Program-made: the position numbers and the translations under genes
Shown here: piece by piece, positions 24,622-31,063 of the stretch
Numbering within the stretch: the first letter of the stretch is position 1
Layout of the letters: every line of letters starts with the position of its first letter
Assembly (NCBI GenBank): GCA_002292405.1
Contig: DBBW01000005.1
Span: forward strand, 8,117-39,179
Length of the DNA stretch: 31,063 nt
Reading direction: 5' to 3'
Source: Flavobacteriales bacterium UBA974
GTDB lineage: Bacteria; Bacteroidota; Bacteroidia; Flavobacteriales_D; Sanyastnellaceae
The notes under the pieces: generated by a model
What the model saw: the letters and a program-made list of their open reading frames with translations, nothing else
What the model was told of the DNA's origin: nothing
Database searches by the model: none

Positions 24622-26112
24622 ATGAAAAATATCACTTTTTTAATTTGGGGATTATTGTGTTTTACGATATTGGCAAATGCGCAGAATAGAAATATTCCTG
24701 TTGATACAACTGTTGTAACGGCTCACACCACAACTATAAATGGCGCAACACTATCTTATACTGCAACGACAGGAACGCAGCCGGTTTGGGATGAATTAGG
24801 AAAACCCATGGCGACTCTTTTTTATACCTATTACAAGAAAACAACCAAAGAAAACTCTGCTCATCGGCCCTTACTGATTTCATTTAATGGAGGGCCTGGT
24901 TCCGCTTCAGTTTGGATGCATGTCGCCTACACAGGTCCAAAAGTTCTGAATATCGATGACGAAGGTTACCCTATTCAACCCTACGGTGTTCATGAAAACG
25001 CCCATTCTATTCTAGATGTCGCAGACATAGTTTATGTAAATCCAGTAAATACAGGATATTCAAGAACAATACCTGAGAGTGGAGAGGACGTTAAAAGAGA
25101 GCTTTTCTTTGGAATAAATGCTGATATAAAATATTTGGCTGAATGGTTAAACACTTTTATTACACGAAATGAACGATGGACTTCACCTAAATATCTTATC
25201 GGAGAAAGCTATGGTGGGACTAGGGTGTCAGGACTTGCATTAGAATTACAAGAAAAGCAATGGATGTATCTGAATGGCGTCATCCTTGTTTCTCCTGCAG
25301 ATTATAATGTATTTAATTCTGACAGCCCAATTTCATCATCTCTCAATTTACCATATTTTACTGCTGCTGCATGGCATCATCAAGCACTTCCATCGGCACT
25401 ACAACAAAAGGATTTATTAGATATTTTACCTGAAGCTGAAGAATTTACATTAAACATCTTAATGCCCGCTTTGGCAAGAGGAGGCTCTTTTTCAATAGAA
25501 GAAAAACAAAAAATAGCAGCCAAAATAGCATACTACTCAGGGTTATCAGAAAAATCAATCATGCAGCACAACCTTGATGTACCTCCCCCGTTTTTCTGGA
25601 AAGAATTGCTCCGTGATAAAACTGGCAATACGATTGGAAGGCTTGACTCACGATATTTAGGATTAGATAGAATTGAGGCTGGGTCAAGACCTGATTACAG
25701 TCCGGAACTTACTTCGTGGTTACACTCTTTTACGCCTGCGATTAATTTTTACTTACGTGAGCACTTAAATTTTAAAACCGATATAAAATATAATATGTTT
25801 GGCTCTGTACATCCTTGGGATGACAAAGACAACAATACCAGAGACGACCTAAGACAAGCAATGGCGCAAAATCCATATCTGAATGTGATGTTTCAGTCAG
25901 GCTATTATGACGGTGCAACCACTTATTTTAATTCTAAATATACCATGTGGCAAATAGACCCAAGTGGTAAATTGAAAGATCGTTTAAGTTTTAAAGGCTA
26001 TAGAAGTGGTCATATGATGTACTTGCGCAAGGCAGATTTAAAAGCTGCCAATGAAGACATTAGGGAGTTTATTGAGAACAGTCTTCCAAATGGCAAATCC
26101 GCGAGATACTAA
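24622..26112 (+). CDS. Secreted S10-family serine carboxypeptidase-like protein
   Basis: The 496-residue protein has a signal peptide (cleavage after LANAQ) and the full S10 alpha/beta-hydrolase set. FNGGPGSASVWMHVAYTGPK forms the oxyanion region, the nucleophile Ser196 lies in GESYGGTR, Asp430 in SGYYDGATTYF, and His464 in SGHMMYLR. Such enzymes remove C-terminal amino acids at acidic pH; bacterial members of this branch are widespread but little studied. No T9SS C-terminal domain is present, so it is expected in the periplasm or released by another route. The ATG directly precedes the signal peptide. Operator-like repeats lie just upstream and a 206-base gap follows, so it is likely its own transcription unit. 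Confidence 0.93.
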   Translation: MKNITFLIWGLLCFTILANAQNRNIPVDTTVVTAHTTTINGATLSYTATTGTQPVWDELGKPMATLFYTYYKKTTKENSAHRPLLISFNGGPGSASVWMHVAYTGPKVLNIDDEGYPIQPYGVHENAHSILDVADIVYVNPVNTGYSRTIPESGEDVKRELFFGINADIKYLAEWLNTFITRNERWTSPKYLIGESYGGTRVSGLALELQEKQWMYLNGVILVSPADYNVFNSDSPISSSLNLPYFTAAAWHHQALPSALQQKDLLDILPEAEEFTLNILMPALARGGSFSIEEKQKIAAKIAYYSGLSEKSIMQHNLDVPPPFFWKELLRDKTGNTIGRLDSRYLGLDRIEAGSRPDYSPELTSWLHSFTPAINFYLREHLNFKTDIKYNMFGSVHPWDDKDNNTRDDLRQAMAQNPYLNVMFQSGYYDGATTYFNSKYTMWQIDPSGKLKDRLSFKGYRSGHMMYLRKADLKAANEDIREFIENSLPNGKSARY

Positions 26113-26318
26113 ATTTTTATTATAAAAGAGTATTATATCTTTAGTTTAAACTTGTGTTGACATCGAAGAAGAAAACGACGAATCGCTAACGATTAGTTTA
26201 AGATCTCATAAATCTAATTTCGCTCACATGCTTCTTGGCTCAAAGGCCATAAAAAGAGTGTATCTTAAACATTGTAAAGCACAAAAATTCTCATTATAAA
26301 TTGGATAAATCTTTTAAA

Positions 26319-26993
26319 ATGGTCATAAAATCATTAATTATTTGTGTAATAATGATTTCGCTTACTTACTTATTTCAAGAAAGTCTTTATAATGAACTTA
26401 TTCAAGAGGATGGTGTTATTGAATACCTGACGGCCTTGTTGCTACTTATAGCTTCAGTGCTTTTATTTTCGAAATTAGTAAAGGTTGGGTTTTCTAGAGG
26501 TTGGCCTTGGCTTGTTTTTAATCTCCTGATGGCTTTAGGATTATTTTTTGGATTTGGCGAAGAAATTTCTTGGGGGCAACGAATATTTTCAATAGAGTCC
26601 AATCATTTGTTTTTGAACCATAATTCTCAAGGTGAAATCAATTTCCATAATCTTAGGATAAAGGGTATTATCATAAATCAATTGATTTTCTCATATGGAT
26701 TTTCTATTATTTTTGGCGTTTACTTTTTATTTCTATTAATAGGTTATAAAAAAAATAAACTGATAAAGAGTATTGTTGACAAGCTTGGAATCCCACTCCC
26801 AAGGATCAAGCATTCACTATTTTTTGTGGGATTGTCAATAATTATATTCATTAACCCGGATGATAAAAAATGGGAACTCTGGGAATGCTTATTTGTGTTG
26901 TTCTTTTTTTTAATACTTGTTGAACCATATAATAGCTCAGAAAAACTTCTGCTAACAAAAAAAATACCTCTAAAACCGTCCGAAAGTAACTAA
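26319..26993 (+). CDS. Six-helix membrane protein with GEEISWGQR motif, unknown
   Basis: The 224-residue protein has about six predicted transmembrane helices. The second follows an acidic QEDGVIEYLTA segment, and the third runs into FFGFGEEISWGQRIFSIES, with QGEINFHNLRIKG just after it. This spacing of GEE, WGQR and QGE-N-HN is one I recall from uncharacterised membrane proteins in many bacteria, but I cannot name the family. The polar residues (Glu-Glu, Gln-Arg, His) at a membrane face could form a metal or catalytic site; this is inference. Start: the ATG at 26319 is chosen, with a TTG at 26301 as alternative. The 206-base gap upstream has an AGTTTAAACT palindrome (26143-26152) and a small AATCG/CGATT hairpin (26181-26194). 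trmL follows after 17 bases, so cotranscription is likely. Confidence 0.7.
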   Translation: MVIKSLIICVIMISLTYLFQESLYNELIQEDGVIEYLTALLLLIASVLLFSKLVKVGFSRGWPWLVFNLLMALGLFFGFGEEISWGQRIFSIESNHLFLNHNSQGEINFHNLRIKGIIINQLIFSYGFSIIFGVYFLFLLIGYKKNKLIKSIVDKLGIPLPRIKHSLFFVGLSIIIFINPDDKKWELWECLFVLFFFLILVEPYNSSEKLLLTKKIPLKPSESN

Positions 26994-27010
26994 TAGAAAT
27001 TTGTAATTGA

Positions 27011-27475
27011 ATGGGATTTAATATTGTGCTTATAGAACCAGAAATACCTATGAATACTGGCAATATTGGTCGTCTTAGTTTGGCATCAGGATCCGTATTG
27101 CATTTGGTAAAACCATTTGGATTTGAAATCAATGACTCAAGATTAAAAAGAGCTGGACTGGATTATTGGAAACACATTCAGGTAAATATTTATGAGGATA
27201 TGGATGAATTTTTCTCAAAAAACAATCATGAAAACATGGTCTATCTTTCCAGCTCTGGAGATAAGAATTATAGTTCAATCGAATATCAAGAGAATATGTT
27301 TCTCGTATTTGGAAAGGAATCAGTTGGTTTGCCCAAAAACATACTTTCTGCAAACTCAGATAAGCTTTATAAGATCCCCATTTACAGCGACCATGTTAGA
27401 AGCTTGAACTTAGCAAATGCTGTAAGTATTGTAGTGTATGATGGTCTCCGAAATATTCATAGAATCAATCTTTAG
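27011..27475 (+). CDS. trmL: tRNA (cytidine/uridine-34 2'-O) methyltransferase TrmL
   Basis: The 154-residue protein is a SPOUT-fold methyltransferase of TrmL size. It uses S-adenosylmethionine to 2'-O-methylate the wobble base of tRNA-Leu isoacceptors. The N terminus NIVLIEPEIPMNTGNIGRLS, KPFGFEINDSRLKRAGLDYW, the FGKESVGLP motif and the knot segment VRSLNLANAVSIVVYDGLR are all diagnostic. Nothing is missing. It starts 17 bases after the six-helix membrane protein gene and ends 80 bases before the dienoyl-CoA isomerase. Housekeeping enzymes like this one argue against the whole AT-rich right part being a mobile island. Confidence 0.95.
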   Translation: MGFNIVLIEPEIPMNTGNIGRLSLASGSVLHLVKPFGFEINDSRLKRAGLDYWKHIQVNIYEDMDEFFSKNNHENMVYLSSSGDKNYSSIEYQENMFLVFGKESVGLPKNILSANSDKLYKIPIYSDHVRSLNLANAVSIVVYDGLRNIHRINL

Positions 27476-27555
27476 CATTAACGACCTTGATTTAAAACCT
27501 AGAATTCACAAATAACATGTTCTTAACAATGTGTAATTTGCATTAAAATAAAACG

Positions 27556-28368
27556 ATGAACAGCAACCATTTTAAAGTTGAAATAGAGAATAAAATCGCT
27601 CAAGTTTTTTTCAATAGACCAGAAATAGCCAATGCACTCCAAATGGAGGCTTGGATTGAAATGCAAACTGTTTTTGAAACTCTTTCAAAAGATGATGACG
27701 TAAGGGTGATAATACTAGCTGGTGAAGGCAAGCATTTTTGTGCAGGAATCGATTTAGAATTGTTGATGTCGATAAGCAGATTGAAAGATATTTCTTGTCA
27801 TGGAAAACGAAGTGAAAAGGTGAGGGAAATAATTGTAACACTTCAACAAACAGTTACGGTGATTGAAGAATGTTCCAAACCAGTGCTTGCGGCTATTCAC
27901 AATGGATGTATTGGTGGCGGAGTGGATATTGCAACCGCATGTGACATGCGGTATTGTAGTGAAGAGGCTTATTTCACGATTAAAGAAATTGACTTAGGCA
28001 TGGTGGCCGACCTGGGTACTTTACAACGTTTGCCAAAAATTATATCCCCAGGAATGTCAGCAGAAATGGCATATACCGGAAGGAAAGTGTTTGGGCCAGA
28101 AGCAAGAAATATTGGTCTGGTGAATCATTGTTATTCATCCAAGAAGACACTGATGGAAGGTGTTGTACAAATTGCTTCAACGATAGCCTCTAAATCTCCT
28201 TTATCTATTCGGGGAACGAAGGACATCTTACATTATTCTAGAGAACACTCTGTAGTCGATTCGTTAAATTACATGTCTACTTGGAATGCCTCTATGCTGC
28301 TTTCAGAAGATTTGACAGAGGCTTTTCAAGCTACTGTGGAAAAGCGCCAACCTAAATTTGATAATTAA
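27556..28368 (+). CDS. Delta(3,5)-delta(2,4)-dienoyl-CoA isomerase (ECH1-like)
   Basis: The 270-residue crotonase-fold protein resembles the ECH1 branch rather than plain enoyl-CoA hydratases. Family segments are GEGKHFCAGIDLELLMSI, KPVLAAIHNGCIGGGVDIAT, FTIKEIDLGMVADLGTLQRL and HSVVDSLNYMSTWNASML. The three acidic residues used by rat ECH1 (Asp176, Glu196, Asp204) have exact counterparts with the same spacing: Asp124, Glu144 and Asp152. It shifts double bonds in dienoyl-CoA during oxidation of unsaturated fatty acids with odd-numbered double bonds, a natural partner for the acyl-CoA dehydrogenase at 14820-15962, though the two are far apart. The ATG at 27556 matches the family N terminus. 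It seems to be a single gene. Confidence 0.88.
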   Translation: MNSNHFKVEIENKIAQVFFNRPEIANALQMEAWIEMQTVFETLSKDDDVRVIILAGEGKHFCAGIDLELLMSISRLKDISCHGKRSEKVREIIVTLQQTVTVIEECSKPVLAAIHNGCIGGGVDIATACDMRYCSEEAYFTIKEIDLGMVADLGTLQRLPKIISPGMSAEMAYTGRKVFGPEARNIGLVNHCYSSKKTLMEGVVQIASTIASKSPLSIRGTKDILHYSREHSVVDSLNYMSTWNASMLLSEDLTEAFQATVEKRQPKFDN

Positions 28369-28431
28369 TCAGTAGTTTTTTATTCATTCATTTCAACCTA
28401 TTTGAATATAAACCCTACATTTAGTTATTTG

Positions 28432-28439
28432 TATTTTTG
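28432..28439 (+). promoter_or_regulatory. Candidate -7 element upstream of SulP gene
   Basis: TATTTTTG fits TAnnTTTG exactly. It lies 138 bases before the ATG at 28578, in a 209-base T-rich gap, so it would give a long leader. A TTTG at 28401-28404 is further away than the usual -33 distance. The remaining gap shows no other structure I can support. Confidence 0.25.
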
Positions 28440-28577
28440 TATCTTGGTAATTCAGAAGATGACAATCTCGTATAGAAGATAAGTTTGAGGTTTCCCCCTT
28501 TTTTAAATCTACTTCTTTTGTATTTTATTGTTTTACTTACACCACCGATCGAAATCTGCTATGTTTAATCATCATCT

Positions 28578-30830
28578 ATGAACTCGAACTATTCAATCCC
28601 TCATGATGGGTTAAAAGGGCTGAGAGAAAATTGGCGCAGTGACTTTTTAGCAGCAATAAGTGTGTCTTTAGTTGCTTTACCTCTGGCTTTAGGAATAGCT
28701 GTTGCTTCAGAGATGTCTCCTATGTCAGGTCTTTTGTCAGCAATTGTTGGCGGAGTTGTTACAACCTTTTTTCGAGGATCACATTTGGCAATTAACGGTC
28801 CAGCTGCAGGATTGATTGCCGTGATTCTCGGTGGGCTTGTCATGCTCGATCACAACATCAATTATGTATTAGCAGCAATAGTTGTGTCTGGGGGAATTCA
28901 AATTGTACTGGGTTTCCTCAAATTAGGACGATTCGCTAAATTATTACCTTCTTCAGTTTTACATGGCATATTAGCCGCTATTGGTGTCATAATTATCGCC
29001 AAACAAATCCCATTCGCTTTAGGAACAACTTCTGATGCTGATTCTGTTATCGGAAACCTATTGGATGTGTTCTATCAACTTCCAGAAGCGAATCCCTTTA
29101 TTTCTGTAATAACACTTATCGGTGTTTTAACTCTTGTGTTTTATAAAAAAATAAAAAGTAAATTCATCCGCACAATCCCAGCTCCAATGTGGGTTTTATT
29201 GTTGGCTATACCCAGTGTTTTTGCATTTGATTTCTTCAACGAACACAGCATTTCCATATTTGGAAATTCATACAATGTTGGTCCTAGTTTACTTGTTGAT
29301 ATTCCAAAAAATCCTTGGGATTGTATTATGCATCCTGATTTTAGCATGATTGGAACCATGGCTTTTTGGCTCACAGTATTTTCCATTACTTTGATTGCTA
29401 CCTTATTGACATTGGCCAGTGCTCGTGCCGTTGATAAACTAGATCCATACAAGCGGACCACCAACTTAAATAAAGACTTAATTGGTGTTGGAATAAGCAC
29501 AATGGTCTGTGGTGCTTTAGGTGGTCTTCCAATTAGCACAGTCATAGTCCGAAGCACGGTGAACGTAAACAGCAATGCAAAGACAAGGTGGTCCAATTTA
29601 TATCATGGAATCTTTCTCATTCTTTTTGTCCTGTGTTTAGCTCCCGTTTTAAGAAACATACCCTTGGCGGCACTGGCAGCAATCTTAATTTACACAGGCT
29701 TTAAATTAGCATCCCCCCAGGTATTCAAGTATGCATATGATCAAGGCATAGAACAATTGCTATTTCTTTCCTCTACACTTATAATTACGTTATTTACTAA
29801 TTTGCTTTATGGGATCTTTGGAGGAATTCTAATCACACTCATATTTCATATGCTATTGGCGAAGGTTGGAATTGTGCCATTCTTTAGAATGATTTATCAA
29901 TCTGGGTCTCAAGTCTCTCTTTTGGAAAATGGCACATTCGATGTTAGGTTAAAAGGTGTTGCCAATTTTCTTTATGCCTTAGAGCTGGATAAATTGCTGG
30001 ATAAGATTCCAATTGGATCTGTTGTTATTATTGACATGTCGCATACGCGTTTAGTTGACCTCTCGATCATGGAAAATATGATTGAATTTAAGCGTGTTCA
30101 AGATAACAATGGTGGAGATGTAAAACTCATTGGATTAGACCGTCACGTGTCTTCTACAAGTCATAACCGAGCCTTAAAAATAGTCACCGGTAGTGTGAAA
30201 AAACGTATGACGAAACGTCAAAACCGTTTTCAAAAGATGGCCAATGCAAATGGATGGTCTTTCGAACGAGATGTAGATTGGAACACTTCATATCTAAGAA
30301 ACTTTAGATTCTTCGATTCCCGTCCGATTGAGATGAAAAGCAACTCCCTACAAGGACTTGACATAGAAAACAATTCTCAATGGGAGATTGCCGACATTGT
30401 ATTTGACGAGGGGGCCTTGCTTGCCCTCGAGGTATATCAAACCACTGTGCAGGTAGTTCGATTGCCATCACCTATCCCCAGATTTATCATTGACAAGGTA
30501 GGACTCTTCGACAAAATTTTTGATCGGGTGATTTCTTTTTCCGAATCTAACCTGCATATTCATTTTAAGAAACATGCTGCTTTCTCAGATAAATTTCAAT
30601 TGAGTGGAGATGACGAAGACGCAATACGATCATTTTTCACTGATGATCTCATACGGTTTCTTGAACAGAATGAGATTCACCATATAGAAAGTAATGGAGA
30701 AGCTCTAATGATTTTCACTTACCTCCACATTGCCCGTACTGATGAGGTGCCTAGTATGCTTGAGTTTTCATCAAATTTATTGAAAAATATGGATTTGGAA
30801 GTCGACTCCACTTCTAAATTCAATAATTGA
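28578..30830 (+). CDS. SulP-family anion transporter with C-terminal extension
   Basis: The 750-residue protein starts with the SulP/SLC26 transport domain (about residues 1-440). WRSDFLAAISVSLVALPLAL opens it, followed by SEMSPMSGLLSAIVGGVVTT, AINGPAAGLIAVI, ALGGLPISTVIVRSTVNVNS and PLAALAAILIYTGFKLASP. A STAS-like domain follows at about 452-540 (GSVVIIDMSHTRLVDLSIME). A basic linker rich in Arg, Lys and Gln (~540-590) joins a further ~160-residue domain (592-750) with WEIADIVFDEGALLALEVYQ, SDKFQLSGDDEDAIRSFF and NEIHHIESNGEALMIF, which I do not recognise. Bacterial SulP proteins carry sulfate, bicarbonate or other anions; no carbonic anhydrase is adjacent within the window, so the substrate is open. 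The length is well above the usual 500-600 residues. Confidence 0.88.
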   Translation: MNSNYSIPHDGLKGLRENWRSDFLAAISVSLVALPLALGIAVASEMSPMSGLLSAIVGGVVTTFFRGSHLAINGPAAGLIAVILGGLVMLDHNINYVLAAIVVSGGIQIVLGFLKLGRFAKLLPSSVLHGILAAIGVIIIAKQIPFALGTTSDADSVIGNLLDVFYQLPEANPFISVITLIGVLTLVFYKKIKSKFIRTIPAPMWVLLLAIPSVFAFDFFNEHSISIFGNSYNVGPSLLVDIPKNPWDCIMHPDFSMIGTMAFWLTVFSITLIATLLTLASARAVDKLDPYKRTTNLNKDLIGVGISTMVCGALGGLPISTVIVRSTVNVNSNAKTRWSNLYHGIFLILFVLCLAPVLRNIPLAALAAILIYTGFKLASPQVFKYAYDQGIEQLLFLSSTLIITLFTNLLYGIFGGILITLIFHMLLAKVGIVPFFRMIYQSGSQVSLLENGTFDVRLKGVANFLYALELDKLLDKIPIGSVVIIDMSHTRLVDLSIMENMIEFKRVQDNNGGDVKLIGLDRHVSSTSHNRALKIVTGSVKKRMTKRQNRFQKMANANGWSFERDVDWNTSYLRNFRFFDSRPIEMKSNSLQGLDIENNSQWEIADIVFDEGALLALEVYQTTVQVVRLPSPIPRFIIDKVGLFDKIFDRVISFSESNLHIHFKKHAAFSDKFQLSGDDEDAIRSFFTDDLIRFLEQNEIHHIESNGEALMIFTYLHIARTDEVPSMLEFSSNLLKNMDLEVDSTSKFNN

Positions 30831-30940
30831 TTATAGGGAAAATAAAGATAAAACAGTTGCTGAGTTTGCAGGCCAGTTGATTTTGGGTTAACTAATATGA
30901 TGCTCGATTAACATAAAGTAACTTCTAATAAAAATGAATC

Positions 30941-31063
30941 ATGAATATCGAATCTGACGTAGTCCAAAAAGCAGAATTTAATCCGAAAATTAAAACCTAC
31001 TTATTATTAGTAGGCGCTTTTGTAATGACGTTAACCGTGGTTGGCATTCCGATACTTGTTTTT
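30941..31063 (+). CDS. Probable PH-domain (bPH2-type) membrane protein, 5' part only
   Basis: An ATG at 30941 opens a frame that runs 41 codons to the window end without a stop. The start EFNPKIKTYLLLVGAFVMTL followed by TVVGIPILVF resembles the first helix of Bacteroidota proteins with a bacterial PH (DUF304-like) domain, in which a short cytoplasmic start leads into a membrane hairpin. An ATG seven bases earlier hits a stop after seven codons and is not used. It lies 110 bases after the SulP gene on the same strand. Because so little is visible, the family call is tentative. Confidence 0.5.
   Translation, partial: MNIESDVVQKAEFNPKIKTYLLLVGAFVMTLTVVGIPILVF

Noticed and set aside
29141..29596. 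151-residue minus-strand frame within the SulP gene
   Set aside because: Antisense to transmembrane helices; hydrophobic codons give long open frames on the opposite strand.
1..31063. Antiphage defence system, CRISPR array, prophage or transposon
   Set aside because: No nuclease, reverse transcriptase, methyltransferase-restriction pair, phage structural gene, transposase or regularly spaced repeats were recognised in any frame.

Overview
The window reads as a continuous piece of chromosome from a member of the Bacteroidota, most likely a Flavobacteriales-type bacterium. The reasons are a core type IX secretion (T9SS) and gliding cluster (GldJ, a PorP/SprF-family protein, PorU, PorV), almost no Shine-Dalgarno sequences, recurring promoter -7 elements of the Bacteroidota type (TAnnTTTG), and the gene run GLFV dehydrogenase, nhaD, exbB, exbD, tonB, folC, whose order I recall from flavobacteria but could not check here. 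No rRNA, tRNA, CRISPR array, phage gene, transposase or toxin-antitoxin pair was recognised, and no gap between genes exceeds 300 bases.

Layout. (1) 1-7416: gldJ (cut by the window edge) and a porP/sprF-like gene on the minus strand, divergent from porU-porV-ispF on the plus strand; secretion genes run directly into an isoprenoid gene. (2) 7430-8793, minus strand: a two-gene operon of a VTC-type polyphosphate polymerase and a DUF4956 membrane protein. (3) 8946-14799, plus strand: pyruvate dehydrogenase E1 alpha and E2 (no E1 beta or E3 here), recG, and a secreted or anchored propeller-like protein. (4) 14820-19709: an acyl-CoA dehydrogenase divergent from anmK, then a GLFV-family amino acid dehydrogenase and the sodium/proton antiporter nhaD. 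(5) 19838-23027: ExbB-ExbD-TonB energy transduction and folC. (6) 23202 to the end, plus strand: a more AT-rich, loosely spaced set of a DUF2490 barrel protein, an SRPBCC-like protein, a secreted S10 carboxypeptidase, a six-helix membrane protein with a conserved-looking GEE motif, trmL, a dienoyl-CoA isomerase, a SulP anion transporter with a long C-terminal extension, and the start of a probable PH-domain protein.

How it works together. Most of the window is housekeeping: envelope secretion, isoprenoid, folate and cell-wall recycling metabolism, entry of pyruvate into the TCA cycle, fatty-acid oxidation, DNA repair, tRNA modification, and ion and TonB energetics. No complete, clearly new multi-gene system is evident. 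The points most worth a second look are the polyphosphate polymerase/DUF4956 operon with a symmetric divergent promoter facing pdhA, the SulP protein with an unassigned C-terminal domain, the six-helix GEE membrane protein, and the acyl-CoA dehydrogenase/anmK pair whose candidate promoter elements each lie inside the other gene. All functional calls come from reading motifs by eye; no database search was run.
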